This document shows, in pieces, positions 32,601 through 45,883 of a stretch of 64,000 nt of DNA. Origin of the DNA: Struthidea cinerea (lineage: Eukaryota; Chordata; Aves; Passeriformes; Corcoracidae); contig VZTI01002348.1 of assembly GCA_013397865.1 (NCBI GenBank), positions 1 through 64,000 on the forward strand. Reading direction: 5' to 3'. The translations under genes were made by a program, and so were the position numbers. The notes under the pieces were generated by a model. The model worked only from the letters and a program-made list of their open reading frames with translations, was not told the origin of the DNA and did no database searches. Every line of letters begins with the position of its first letter. The first letter of the stretch is position 1.

Positions 32601-35600
32601 TTCAAGAGGGCACCAAATTTACCCAAAATGTGGCTCTCACTAAATTGCTCCCAGTACCAAACCTATCATCTACAGCCATCTCAGGTTCCATGGCACGGAG
32701 CCTCACAGAAATGGAACAGTGGCCACTGGCTCCATTTTATAACATCCACCTGACCTCAAATTCCCTATAGAATTTCCATCTTTAGTACCTTTAATAATTT
32801 CCAAAGATGTGGAGTCCTAAAGAAAAAATCCTGCTACTTACATAAGTTGCTGGTTTGGGTTTTTTTTAATATGACTCACTATATGACTTATTCTGTTACC
32901 AATGTATCTTGTCTTCTTTTCAGGAACTGAAAATTGTGGGGGAGAATTAACTGGTCCCAATGGGACATTCAGCAGCCCCAACTACCCAGCACCTTACCCT
33001 GAATTCAGATACTGTGTCTGGCAGATACAAGCGCCAAAAAACTCGAAGATAAACTTAGAGTTCCAGGATTTTTTGTGAGTAAATTCCCTAATGCTCTATT
33101 ACTCTTTATTCATCCTGTTTAAAGGCATTACTTTTTAAAACACAGGAAGAAGTGCTTTTTAGAACATCTGTACCCTTTTGAAATAAAGGGTTTTGTTGAC
33201 TGCTATGATAAAATGATTGCAAAGTGTTTCACATCCCTGTACATTACCCTAAAGCTGCTGCAGTGCCAGTCAGGGAAATGCAGAAAACATCTCAGGTGAC
33301 CAACCGTGAGGCGTAGGTCCATTTCTTGAGATATTCAGACTGCAGAATACCCTGTAAGAATTCAGTATGAAATCTATAGGATTCCACAGGAAATCATTAC
33401 CTCGACCGCTTCCCTCTGAGATGAGGAACTCTGCACACTCGGAGCATTCCTGGCCAGGGTCCATCTGCTGATGCTGCTCTGGGAGAATCCACCCTCCATT
33501 GGTGAAAAATTGCAAGGATCTTCCTCTGTGATACACACAAGAGGTTTCAGAGGCCCACAGAAGCCAATCCTACATTAAAAATTATTTTGAGAAATATAAT
33601 AATTTTTATATGTTTTGTTTGGTTTTAATAATGCCTGTTTGTGGTGTTCTGTTCTCCATTCTTTTACTTCAGTTGAGTGGAACTCATCAGACACTTTATC
33701 TGCACTGGGTCCTCTCTCCATCATGAGCAAAGCTGTCTGTACTCAGATTTCCCTGTAATGATTTCTCCTCTGTCTGCAGCCTGGAATTGGACAGAAACTG
33801 CCAGCTTGACTTCACAGCAGTCTATGATGGCCCCACCACGAGCTCTGGGTTATTGGGGAAAGTGTGTGGTCGTGCCCAGCCCACATTTGAGTCTTCTTCA
33901 AACGTGATGACAGTTGTGCTGTCCACAGACAACACTAACTCCTACAGAGGATTTTCAGCTCAGTATTCCAGTGCTCCCCTGCCAGGTCCCGTGCAGCCCA
34001 ATAGTGAGTGCACTGCATACATGGAGAGGATGCTGATTCTATTTATGACGTGATTCTTGCCTTAGAAACATCCAAAAGAACTGATGGTTGAAACTGATGG
34101 TTAAACCTTTTTATTGGTTGTCTTTAACCCTCCTTATACACAAAAACCCCACATTAGTCTCACCTACAGAGCATAAGTTATTTCCTGACCCATCTGCAAA
34201 AGAAAACCTGTTCACTTTTGGGTCCTTTTTTTCCGGCCGGCACCACTTCAAATCTGAGTTTTTCTTTCTTTTGGACAAAACAGGCATTGTCACCATGCCA
34301 AGATGCTAAGATAAACTCTTATTGTCTGGTTAAATGCTCTTGTTGCCTGAAGTACTCAGGAAAATGGTCTGCACTGGTTAGTCAGAGTTTAGGTGTGTTG
34401 TACCTTCCTTTGCCCCTGAGCTGGGCCTTATTTTCCTTATTGCTCCTAAATCCTCGCATGTACATCTTCCCATTAACTGAGGTGGAAAGGAGCTTCTAAA
34501 GCCTCAATGTCTGACATGAATCAATTTCCTCACCCACCATTCAGCACCAGTACTCTGATTCCTTTTCCCTTTTATAAAGGCAGAGATCCATTCCGTGTTA
34601 CTGGGCTTAAAATTAAACTTTCAGCATGAGTTTTAGGTGCTTTTGCTCTAGTTCTGAAGTTGAGCATGAAATTTTGGTGGAACTTTCTGCGTGACCTCAA
34701 GTGTGCTTGAGCTTTTCCACTGACAAATCCAAAATCATGTGACAGGTTCAAGGATTTAGACAAAGTGAGGAATGACCACAGCAGTTTGTCCTAACGTATT
34801 TTTGGTTTTGTTTGATTCTTTTTCAATGGCAGCAACCCTTACATGCTCTTCAGACAGCATGAGAATCGTTCTGAGCAAGTCTTACCTGGCCTCCCTTGGC
34901 TTTAGTGAAGCTTACCTGCAGCTGAACGATCCATCTTGCAGACCAGTTATAACAGATTCTGTGATCTTTTCCTTCCCACTGGCCAGCTGTGGAACAATTA
35001 AAAAGGAAAAGGGGATAAAAAAAAGAAAAAGCCAACAAGAGTTTATGAAAGATAAGAGCTGGTAAAAGCAGTGTATGAATAGCATGTAAGTTGATTTTAC
35101 TTTCACTTAGCTCATCCCATTCCATGTTTCCTGTCTTGAAGTACAAAAAACATTTTTTCCTCTTTAAGAATCTGATGATCAATGAACCTTTCAAAAGAAA
35201 TATGGGAAAATCCACACAAATTAACCCCCAAAAGATTCCCAAGAGCTAGTTCATAACACTGTTTTGATAAGAGAGACTGGAGCACAGCTTTGGTACTTCC
35301 CACACTCCACGCACTATGCCTTAACCTTTTTGCTGCTTGGGTTGGTTCAGCATTTTGAAAAAACAGGAGGAGGGTTGATAAGACTTTTTGGTTGCAGCCT
35401 GTTTCACATTTCCATGGTATCTTGAGCATCTGATAAGCACAGCTAGGCAGCTTTGTAACTTTAGTCATGATTGCTTTCAGCTGCTCTGCTCATGCCATCC
35501 CAGCTGAGCCCTTCCCACGGTTCCTTTCCCAGGATGAAGGCCACAGCATCACTTACACCAATACCATCTCCCTGGACCCAGCTGGCAACGGCATCACCTG

Positions 35601-37646
35601 CCAGAAGAACGCAGAGATCACTGCAGAATGCAGAATGAAGAACAATGAAACCTTAGAAGTCATTTACATAACAAAAAACAATGCCATCCAACACATGGCT
35701 GCTAGGGGAAGGTACAACGTCAGCATGGCCTTCTACGAGTCAGATCTGTTCTCCAAGCCCATCCACTACTTCCCCTACTACGTAGACTTGAACCAAACTC
35801 TCTTTGCTCAAGTGACTCTTCATTCCACTGACCCAAATCTCCAGGTGTTCATTGATACCTGCACAGCATCTCCACAGCCTGATTTTGGATCACTGACATA
35901 TGACTTAATCAGAAGCGGGTAAGGTTAATTTTATTAGTCTCCTAGTATGTGAGAAAATGGAATGTAAATGTCAACTGCACTTCTTTTGTCTCTTCCACAT
36001 TATCTTCTTTAGTAGACTGTGGTTAGAAGTGGGTTACAGATAAATTTAAAGACGTTCAACAAACAGAGCTAGGAGAAACATCATGCACCACATCATGCTG
36101 GGGAAAGGAAAAAAGCACATCATTTTATGCCCACATGTACAAACAGTGCCCTGGTTAAATGCTGTAGTTACAGCTCACAGCACTTAGTGAGAACGATTAT
36201 TTTAAGTGGACTATTTAAACAGATCTGTGTGTTCTGTTGCAGCTGCAATAAAGATGACACTGTGGTAACCTACCCAGCATTTGAAAACCATGGAAGATTC
36301 AAATTTAGGGCCTTCAGGTTCCTGCGGAGCTTTCCATCAGTTTATCTCCAGTGTGATGTTGTGATCTCTGACAGCAACACCACCAACTCTCGCTGTGCCA
36401 GAGGCTGCATCACCAGGCAGAAAAGAGACATTTCTCCATACACATGGAAAACTAACACTGTAGCGGGTCCCATCAGCCTGAAAAGAGGTCTCAGGGCTGC
36501 TGAGTACTCAGGTAAGAGAGAAAAAATTAAAAAAGAAATATACATATGTGTGCACTTCACTCAGTTTTATTGTTGGACTCCAGAAAATAAACACAGCTGA
36601 CTTATTCCATACCAGGTTAAATCCTCCCCTGCATGCACTGGCCAGAACAGGAATTAAAAGGACAATCTTGGGAGCAGAAACCAAAAGCACCATGCCTTTA
36701 AATTAGAGTTGCAGAAGTGTTTGTAAGATAACTAAGCTTTAGTGCCATTTGCAGTCTGATCTACTGTGGCAGAGTACTGAGAGCAAACAGAAACTGAAAG
36801 ATAAGGAAAAGCTTTTTTTAAAAGCTTGTATTGCTACTCCCACTATGCTCATTGTTCTCACTTTTATGGAACCTAAAGATCCACCTGAGAAAAGCACATT
36901 GGGCCCCTTACCTTCAGGTATCAGATCTAAGAAATATTTAAAATTAATCTTGCTCTTAATAGTAATGAGTATTTTCTTTTTTTTTTCACTACTAACCTTT
37001 CTGAACTCTAGAAACATTTTAGACACGTTCCCACTTACTGTAATAGTGAAAGACTTTGCATCCACATCTGTGAAAGTGGATACATCTGTACTGTGAAAAG
37101 GATTCAAGTGCAAATAGATCACACCAGGTATTATAAAGCACAGAATGAGTTTTACTGAGGAGCAGATAGGAAACCACTGGAAGGCACAGGCTTAGAACCA
37201 CAAGTTGCCTTTCTTGCCCAATTTTGCTTCAGCAAATGTCTCAAATCTCTCTCATAGTGACAGCACAGTGGCTGCAGCAACACCAAAGAACTGAGTATCA
37301 TGTTCTGCAGGATTGTTTTATTACCACTTTTTACAGCTCTTCAGTACTACGAATTCAGAATTTGAATGCTGTGTGGGTCATCTCAAATGAAAATATCTGA
37401 AAAAATGCTTATTTAATTTCCACTGAAATTATATAGTATTCTAAACTTTAAAACACTTTTTCTTTCTACACAGAATCCCTCACTGAAGCAGAAGCTGAAA
37501 AAACACCAAACCTGCAACAATACAACTTCTACACTCTGGCATTTGTGGTTTTAATTTCAAATATTCTCACTGTGGTAGCTGTGATACTAAAACGTCACAA
37601 ACACCAGGCAGGATACAGGTATCAAAATATCCAGAGCTCATTTTAA
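29634..37646 (+). CDS. CUZD1: CUZD1: two CUB domains, ZP domain, C-terminal membrane helix
   Basis: CUZD1 is a membrane-anchored CUB/zona-pellucida protein known from pancreatic zymogen granules and uterus. Exons: 29634-29715 (signal peptide MQLLRQLLLLPLFAALALA), 30931-31066 and 31947-32161 (CUB1), 32924-33074 and 33780-34003 (CUB2), 34833-35061, 35481-35918 and 36243-36511 (ZP), 37474-37646 (tail). Each CUB keeps four Cys. The ZP shows MRIVLSKSYLASLGF, YYVDLNQTLFAQVTLH and VYLQCDVV, with RQKRD at 36415-36429. The tail has the helix YTLAFVVLISNILTVVAVIL followed by KRHKHQ. These exons sum to 1917 nt, or 638 residues, against about 607 for human CUZD1. The excess comes from the first ZP exon, which lacks a GT donor at its usual end (after 35005). 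The nearest phase-compatible donor (35062) and acceptor (35480) add 36 residues. AATAAA signals are at 37711 and 37723. Introns contain one large CR1. Confidence 0.9.
31178..31890 (-). mobile_element. CR1 LINE fragment, about 0.7 kb
   Basis: It starts with the CR1 3' end (AATCACAGAATGGTTTGGGT, minus orientation) and continues through typical CR1 blocks such as CAATATCCCATCCAACCCTG and CTGGATGCAGCACTCCAGGT. It lies in a CUZD1 intron. The long ORFs on both strands here are CR1-derived. Confidence 0.93.
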
Positions 37647-39245
37647 CTACTTCTGGAGATTTTTATTTAGTGCCAACTGCTATTCATATTTGTCACCCGA
37701 AGAGGGAAAAAATAAAAAAATCAATAAATTAACAGCATTGGAACTTAACAACACTCAGAAATCTATTTCAATTTCTTTTGTTATCAAATAAAAAATCCAA
37801 ACCCGAAAACCTCTCAACTTAGTACTCTATCTCAAGTCACTGAGTTGAAAAAGAGTGTGTCTACCTCAGGATAGACTTTATACCTTTACAGGCATGAAGT
37901 ACAAGTTAATTAAGGTCCTTTTGTCTTGGGAAAAATAAAAGCTTATTTATTTATTTATCTTTTTGAATCACTTTGAAACTGCACCTGGCAGGAGTTAAGA
38001 TCAGGGACAACTGCAAGATGTCTTTTCAAAGCAGATTATCCTCTCTTCCAAATCTACTCCTGCGGATTTACTACCATCAGGATCTGACAGTCTTCAAAAG
38101 ACATCAGTTTTCCAGGAGAAGAAAATGTTAGGCAGAGTAAACAAAGACACTGGATTGTACATGCTAATGCTGCTTTTAGGTCAGCACCTGCTTCCCCATC
38201 AATAGCTTTTGCCAAAAATGTCTGTGCACCCCACTGAGGGGTTTACCGTGAAGTCCCTACACCCTCCAATTTAAATGGTGCACCCCAGAATCCAAGAGCA
38301 ACAAACAGAATGAAGTCTGAAACTCAACCTTCCACAGAAGAGGGGCTTGGAGTCACATTCCTACTTCCCCAAATGACGGCAAAACTGATCCCAACGGGTT
38401 AAAGGAAGTGTGATGCAGGAAGGAAAACTTCTCTGGCCTGCTGGAGCTACCCCAGCACATCCTGTCTGGGAATGATGTCTGCTTGAGAGGGACCACAAAT
38501 GAAGTACTTGCATTTCTTAGGACAATGAAACCTGGATAAACAAGTCTGCTGAGCACACATCCATTTCACTTGTTCCTGCACACTCTGGTGGTTTAGGAGG
38601 AAAAAAAGTATCACAGTCTCATTTTAGGTATTTCTTAAGGAGCCTGGATTTCTAATTTAGGTGCCTGTACAGCCAACAAGGCTTCTGAAGAAGCCAGCCT
38701 GGGTTCACATTTCCCCAGCTGTCTAAAGACAACTCCATAAACTAAACTCTAAATTAGGCAATGACAATCCAACCTTCCTCTCAGAGATGGAACAGCAAAT
38801 GACTTCAACAGGAGTGCCAATAAAGCAAAAGTACAAACAAACTACATTCTGTTCTACTGGTAACACAGTTCACATCAAAAATTAATACAACCAAAAAAGG
38901 TGAACTGATTACAGTAGGTAAAAGGATATGCAGTAACTCAGTTTATTCAGAGTACTCCATTGTTCAAACTGGAACTGGGGAACTGTTCATACAAGTTCTA
39001 GCAATGTTCTTTAAATAAATAAGCCACAAAGGCCATACAAAACTCTTATATTTAGGAAAAAAACCCATATTCTTAAGATCTTTCGTAAAACTAACAACTG
39101 TGTACAACAGTGGATAGAATTACAGTAACAAAATGCAATTCAACAACACTGAGGTTCTTTATAGTTTTAACTGCATAAATACTAAGCTTTTTAAAGTGTA
39201 ATGGCCCTTAAAGTATTTACATTGAAACCCTACCTCTGAATCCAT
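37647..39245. other. Convergent 3' ends of CUZD1 (+) and C10orf88 (-)
   Basis: The stretch holds the CUZD1 3' UTR with AATAAA at 37711-37716 and 37723-37728, and probably the C10orf88 3' UTR read on the minus strand (a candidate AATAAA is the TTTATT at 38942-38947). No other exon is seen. Confidence 0.55.
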
Positions 39246-42200
39246 CTATCTCTCTCCATTAGAAAACCCCTCATTAGAATCATAGTGTGCTTGTGAAATT
39301 TTGCTTGGTTTTGAGTTCTGAACCAAGTCCACCAAGAGAAACATTTTATTGTCTATGTGTGTCTGAAGAGCCTGGATTCGGCAGTCAATATAGTCCATTA
39401 GTTTCTTCTCCATCAGATCCAGATTTTTTGAAATCATCTTTTCCAAATAGGAGCAAATAGGCTGTTGTTCTACTCTGTAAGAAGAGCAAATATAAGAGTA
39501 AGTATAAACTATTTCTTAATGACAAGGGGCAATACAGAGATCTGGGCATCTGAACATCTTTTAAATGTAAAATCTCATTTATTAGGCAATGAACTTTGGA
39601 AGGCATTAGGTTTTTAGCACAAGTAAAACACCCTGCCTGCCACACTTTAAATCTCAATTTTTTTTCATGAACATGCTATTGTATATAGTCATCTTCTTTC
39701 AACCTTGTTTTTTCAAAGGCTCTATTATGCATTAGATAGTTTAGTCACGTAAAACAAAATCCACACAAGTCCACAATATACACAGTTGTATTCTGTCAGC
39801 ATGGCAGACTGTCCTTGTCAGCAAAAGTGCTTCAAGATTTATCCAAACTATGCAACTCTCTGGGTTTGCACTTGCATTCTTTAAAAATACTGGAGCTGAG
39901 ATATTCAGGCTCCATCAGAATCCTGATTCCTACACAACATTCCTACATCTCACAAGTTCCACTATTGTTCCTGAGGTATCAAACTGCGTAACTGGGACAT
40001 CTGCACTGTAAATGCCAACAAGTGAGGAGGGACAGGAAAGATCAGTGGGATGATACACACCAAGCACAGCAGAAAGACTGTGCCACATAGTGTGAAAAAG
40101 GGAAGATGTAAGAATTTAGGAGTAAAAGTAATCAAAATGAAAATGTAGTAGTAGATGAGAAAGAAACTAAATGTGTATGAAGAAACATGCTTTTTAAATT
40201 AGATGAAATGGAGGTAGAAGACAGTTTAGCAACAAAAAATGATGTGATTTCTTCTGGAAAAACCCGTACATTCAAGCAGCTCATCTGAAAAATTAATTGC
40301 AATGTTCATCACCACACAGCCTTGGAAACCACGTACTCTAGGATTCACTATTGCTGCTAATGAGAAGAAAATGCTTACATTATGCATTTTGTTTAAACTC
40401 GTCAATAAATAGTCAATACTGCTTTGAGAGATTCACCAAACTTAACTCACCCAACACTCTGAACACCTTCCTCTTTAGCCACTGCCCTTTTCCCGAGGTG
40501 CCTCTCTCCATCCTTGAGCCGAAGGTGATTCACCTGAGTGCACAAGTTTTGAAGAAAAGGAAGAAGCACCTGTGGGTTGGCTACGTTTGGAGTTTCACCT
40601 GCTTGATCCTGCACTTGCAAAGATCCCACGGCTTTCAAATCATTCCTGAGGTCAACTGCATTTCGCTGGGTACGAAGTCTTTCAGAATCCAAAGTATTCC
40701 CTCTTTCAGGTACCTCTGAGTTCAGATCACGAGTTATTCTTAAGTCTTTACACAGTGCTTCACTTGTTAAATGATTTTTAACAGGCAAAGGTTCACTGGC
40801 TGATGGACTCAGTGCTGACTGAAGAGCTGCACTGCGCAATCCGTCTATTGCATGGTCACCTCCAAAGTCGGAATTTTTCCCCAAGATCCAACTGAGTTTG
40901 TCTCCAAGAGGGAAACTGTTCTGATGGGGAGAAAAACAATACCATTAATGCTTAAGTATTAAAATATACTACAAATTATACAGCAATAACAAGACATACT
41001 TTATAACCCAGCATTCTACTAGTGGGATGTAAAGATTTTAAAAGCAGTTTTGAACTACATTCCTTCTAAATATGAATGTTAATTATCTTGTCAGTCTCCA
41101 AGTAAGAAAACAGCTTTAGTGTCTTCCTTTTTACCACGCTGTGTCCCCAAAACTGAATTACAAACATCAGATGAATTCAGGATTCTGTTGAAACAGCCCA
41201 CCTTGCAGGATTAGGATCTAAAGTAAATGCTCTGTGAGAGCACGCCCATGTTAGTTGAAGGTGACATGGTTATAATGACCATAAAAGAGACAAACCAGCC
41301 CATCTATCTACACCCCAAACATTCCAGGGAACACGCCCACCATCCTTGTCAAGCAGTGACAATGGAAGCAGGCAAAAGGAGAGCAGGGTGGCAGTGAAGC
41401 TTAAAATTATAATAATAATAATAATCCTGGAGTACACAATCTTTACTCATTGCGCTCATTTGAATGGCAAAACTAAACCAGGCTTAAAATGGCAGAAAGC
41501 GTGAATTAAAAAAATACTATTAAATCGTTTTAGAACATTCCTAACTGGTAAAGTGCCAGATCAGTACTGTTCATGTCTGTGGAAAAGTGACTTACTTTCT
41601 GCTGACACCGGACCATGTCCATGAGCTGCTGAGCACCTGGAGACAACTTAGATCCCATGGATTCCATTATAGTTTGCACTCTGTCTAGATCTATGCTTGA
41701 GCCTAGTGAAGGAAAATCAGTTGCTAGTTTTGCAGACACTGTTTTCACTTCTAGAATTATTTTACTGATGAGTACTCTTTGTTTCTCACCAAAGGAGAGC
41801 AGCTATTGCAAGAAGGAAAAAAAAAACACTTTGGTTAGGAAAAAACATTTCATGTTTTTTATGTACATAGGGGACAGTACATTGTTCTCTGAGTCCTGGG
41901 AAAAACTATGATGAACTCTTTTCCAGGGAAATTAAGCCAAATTTCTCCTTGCTATTATTCCCCACAAAATTCTGACTGGAACAGATGCCCCAAAGATGAT
42001 TTTCTAAGTATTTAAGAGTAGTGGTCATACAATTTTCACAAGCTCATTTAACCCCAGAGCTGACAGCTCTAATTACAGATCTGCAGTTTATCTGGTCTAT
42101 GTTTTTTCTCTCTAAGGCTAAATTATCTGTATCATATGAAGTCTTCGTGAAAAGAAAACTGATACCAATTCAAAAAGAGAACTCTGCTATCAAGATTTTT

Positions 42201-43651
42201 ACCTGCCAACAGATTTTTAAGTGATTATATGAAGAGATGAAGTGTATAAAACCAATAATTTTACTAAGAGCAATGCAACTTAGTCGATTAAGTGATTAAA
42301 AAGCCAAAGAAAAGTAAACCAATACTGGCCAACTCCCTACCTTAACTCTACAGGAGGTTGCAGGGCATTCAAATTTAAGGTACTTGTGGTATAAAGTAAC
42401 CTCTTCATTTTCACTAGAAAAATAAAATAAAGAAGTTGTGACATCAATGCACAAAGTACTTAACTTGTTTTGTAGAAATACACTATCGTGGTGAATATTC
42501 AGATAAGAAACAAGACTGACTAGAACACATTTCTAATGCAGATTTATGGTTTCCAACAGCAGTTTTAGTTTCTAGTTTTTAGCAGTTTTTTACTTTCTAA
42601 TGGCAGCTTTAGTGCTTACATCCAGCTTGTAATGAATCTTATCGAATATGTATGTAAAAAACTACTTGTATGTGTAATGCTCATGCTCTATGCACTAGAG
42701 AAGCTTTTGAGGTTCAGTACATTATTCACACATCCTCCCTGAGGCTCACAGTCGGCTGGTTTCTATTTAGCTAATTAAGCAGCAGATGTGCCATGTAATG
42801 ACTTAAAACAAAAACATTGCTTTATTTCTCCCAGCAAAGCATAGGACAAAGTACTGAAGGGGAAAACAAAATCTTCTTTTTTAAATCTTCTCTCTTGTTC
42901 TTTGAAGTGTGAGACAATGACTTATCAAAGAGACAAGAGCTCTTTGATAGAACCTAAGAATGGGTTGGGTTGGATAGCATCTTAAAAGCCATCCATTTCC
43001 ATCCCCTGCCATGAGAAAGGACATCTTCCAGTATTCCAGGTAGCTCCAAGCTCCATCCAACCTGGCCTTGGGCACTCCCAGGAATCCAGGGGCAGCTACA
43101 GCTTCTCTGGGCACCCCGTGCCAGGGCCTCACCACCTCACAGGGAAGAATTCCTTCCCAATATCCCATCCAACCCTGCCTTCTGGCAGTGAGAAGCCATT
43201 CCCCTTGTCCTATCTCTCAAAGTCCTTGTCCAAAGTCGCTCTCTAGCTTTCCTGGAGCCCCTTAATACACTGGAAGCGGCTCTAGGGTCTCCCCAGGAGC
43301 CTTCTCTTCCCCAAGCTGAACAACCCCAATTCTCTCAGCCTTGTTAAAGGCATCAGGTATTTAACAGCAGGAGCACCTTCCAGACACACACACAACACAA
43401 GATTGCCTGGAGCGTGTGCGGGACCCTGGACCGCCCGCGCCCACCACTCACCCCGGGGCCGGGCGTGCGCCGCGGCTCTGTCCCCGGCCGGTGCCGCAGT
43501 ACTCCTCGCCCACGTACACCTCCATGTTCCGGGCCTGGCTCACGATCCCCACGGACACCATCTCGGCGCCGGGCCGGCACTGCAGCCGCAGCTCGCAGGG
43601 CTCCTCGCCGCCCGCCCGCTGCTCCGCCACCACGGCCTCACTGCTGCGGGG
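39246..43651 (-). CDS. C10orf88: C10orf88 / PAAT (ABC-transporter-associated ATPase), 5' end in gap
   Basis: Human C10orf88 (PAAT) is reported as a protein associated with mitochondrial ABC transporters. Minus-strand exons, in transcript order: 43452-43651 (truncated by the gap; CELRLQCRPGAEMVSVGIVS and ARNMEVYVGEEYCGTGRG), 42341-42413 (LYHKYLKFECPATSCRVK), 41596-41802 (LLSFGEKQRVLISKIILEVK), 40451-40920 (NSFPLGDKLSWILGKNSDFG) and 39246-39474 (helical C-terminus, SYLEKMISKNLDLMEKKLMD and HIDNKMFLLVDLVQ, stop at 39246-39248). Phases match at all four junctions, and the last four exons total 326 codons plus one base. The start codon and first residues lie in or beyond the 43652-43823 gap. Position between CUZD1 and PSTK agrees with human synteny. 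I recognise no catalytic motif in the visible part. Confidence 0.85.
42949..43345 (-). mobile_element. CR1 LINE fragment
   Basis: GAATGGGTTGGGTTGGATAG at the left end is the CR1 3' end on the minus strand; CAATATCCCATCCAACCCTG and flanks follow. It lies in the first visible intron of C10orf88, just before its CpG island. Confidence 0.9.
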
Positions 43652-43960
43652 NNNNNNNNNNNNNNNNNNNNNNNNNNNNNNNNNNNNNNNNNNNNNNNNN
43701 NNNNNNNNNNNNNNNNNNNNNNNNNNNNNNNNNNNNNNNNNNNNNNNNNNNNNNNNNNNNNNNNNNNNNNNNNNNNNNNNNNNNNNNNNNNNNNNNNNNN
43801 NNNNNNNNNNNNNNNNNNNNNNNCCTGCGCCGCGCGGGGGCTGCGCGCGTGCGCCTTGGGGCGCGGCGGGAAGCGCCTGAGGGAGCGCCGGGGCGGGAGC
43901 GGGGCGTGGGTGTGCCATGCCGGGGATGGCGGAGGGGCGCAGGGACTTGGAATTAATTCG
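43400..43960. promoter_or_regulatory. C10orf88: CpG island at the C10orf88 5' end
   Basis: The sequence changes abruptly to very high GC with frequent CG dinucleotides on both sides of the assembly gap. It covers the first visible exon of C10orf88 and probably its promoter. Right of 43960 the composition returns to background. Confidence 0.8.
43652..43823. other. Assembly gap (172 N)
   Basis: A run of N inside the CpG island removes the start of C10orf88. The gap size may be nominal. Confidence 1.
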
Positions 43961-44009
43961 CGTGGAAAAGACCCCTGAGAGTATTGAGTACAAGATGTGA
44001 CCGAACATC

Positions 44010-44345
44010 ACCGCGTCAACCAGGCCGTGGCACCGAATGCCGCGTCCAGTTTTTCCTTAAGCACCTCCCGACTCCACCACTTCCCTGGGCAGCCCATTCT
44101 AATGTCTAATCACTCCTTCTCAGAAGAAATTCCGCTTAATGTCCAACCTCAGCCTCCTGTGGCGCGGCTTTAGACCATGTCCTGTTGTCCTGTCACTGGT
44201 TGCCTGGGAGAAGAAACCGACCCTGAAGCTGTGCCAGGGGAGGATTAGGGTGGATATTAGGAAAAGGTTCTTCCCCCAGAGGGTGATCGGGCACTGAACA
44301 GGTTCCCCTGTTGGACTCAGTATCTCAGAGGTCTTTTCCAACCGA
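44010..44345. mobile_element. Two CR1 fragments in opposite orientation
   Basis: The left part (about 44010-44215) reads as CR1 on the minus strand (GCTTAATGTCCAACCTCAGC). The right part (about 44220-44345) reads as CR1 on the plus strand (GGGTGGATATTAGGAAAAGG). They meet head to head, which suggests one inverted or nested insertion. Confidence 0.7.
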
Positions 44346-44361
44346 AATGACTCTTGGATTC

Positions 44362-44712
44362 TGTCGCTGTCACGTCCGAGGTGCATAAAGAAAACGACAT
44401 AGAGTCCAGGCTTATGAACAAGTGGAAGTGCTTTAATAATTTTTTAACTACTTTTATAGGATAGATCACAAAAGTGTGTTGAATGGCAATAGGTAATTGG
44501 TTCCTCGGCCATCCACCCCTTGAGAGGATTGGCCAAGTCCTAAGATACCTATTCCAAAATATTTTCAAAGTCAAAGCCATAACAATCTTGCAAAACAGCT
44601 TGTGGGTGCAAGAAGTTCATGAAACGGTGACCTTCTTTAAAATAGTTTACATAGGAAAGACAGACTTCTCACAGAATATTGAGAAAAGGCTGAAGAATTT
44701 CTCCGCTTCTAG
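44362..44712 (-). mobile_element. Solo LTR-like element
   Basis: It begins TGTCGCTGTCACG and shares its layout with the block at 51409-51752: a GAAAACGACAT motif, a TTTAATA stretch, a hairpin-like CCATCCACCCC region, CAAAATATTTTCAAAGTCA and AACAATCTTGC. It is a solo endogenous-retrovirus LTR, probably minus orientation, with no viral genes. The right end is approximate. Confidence 0.55.
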
Positions 44713-45883
44713 CTTTTTAGCACCTACAGGATTCTGTGAAACTTGGTAATATGTCAAAATTTGGAGCAGCGGGATTCTCCCAAGTTGTGTCCTGATAGTG
44801 CACCACACAGGAGAGAGGCTATGAATAAATGAGGCCATAAATAAAAGATGGGGCTCATTTAATTTTCAGTAGGATCTCAGCTTCTGGAGTTGGGGGAATG
44901 CTGCTCCTGAGGCTGTGGCCAACACAGACCCAGGGAATGAGGGTATCAAGTTCTGCTTCCTCTCGGTACTCGGTGCAGGAATGTTCAGGATATTTTGGGT
45001 ATGTGACTGTCGGGAAATGGATCTGAACGGGCTTTGCACAAGATAATATTGCAAATACAGCCAGCACTCTGCTTTTTGTCACTTAATACATTGGTTTATA
45101 GGATTTAGTAGCAATGGAAAACTGCATTTTCTCTGTTTTAATCAAAGAATTAATTAAAATTAATTAATGTAAATGTTTGAGCATGTTGTCTCAGTCTCCT
45201 TTTTGTGTTTCTAAATGCACTTGATACTTCCGAAATGCGTTGCAAACTCATCCAGTTTTAGAAGGGTTTCTTTTCTGCTTTTGGTGGCAATGTGGTTGCA
45301 TGGAAGATTACTCTGATACTGGAAGAGCGATGACCTGCACAGAATTAAAGACTTCTAGTGAGGACAGTTGTGTTTAACATAGAAGGGACTGTGTAAAACC
45401 TCTGTTTTGGTGATTTTCCTATGCATAATATTTAAAGTAAAGTTGAAAAAATGGAAGACAAGAAGCTGAAATTTCCAAGAGTAGATTGAGTCACACTAGA
45501 GTTTTTTACTGGGCTGGCAGTAGCCAGGATAAACATCCTAAACACTGTATTTGTCAGTAGCAATACTTTATGTTTCTAATCTCATACGATTTCACTGTGG
45601 GATGAAAGTCCTTTAGAATAAACCAGTTTGATCCTGGCACGGGACGTGTTCTTTCTCCAATCAGCATTGAAGAATGTGCTGCTTTTTATTTGCATTAGGC
45701 TGTCTGACCAGTTTTCTCGCAAGCCTAATGGATTAAATTTTACTTCCCATTTCCTCAGCAGAGATGCAGTATCGGAGAGCTTTTTCTGTTGTTTACCTTC
45801 CGAGCAGACGGTTCTCGTTCTTCTGGTTCCCTGCAGAGCAGCCAGAGCCAGCTCGGATGCTGGAGTAGTTTCTCCGGGAAGTC
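44713..45883. other. Flank upstream of the ADAM gene
   Basis: No CpG island, TATA box at a convincing distance or exon is seen. The ADAM promoter and any 5' UTR exon are not identified. Confidence 0.4.

Noticed and set aside
43403..44011. Plus-strand ORFs of 150-191 codons through the gap
   Set aside because: They arise from GC-rich sequence and N translated as X; the minus strand carries the C10orf88 exon.
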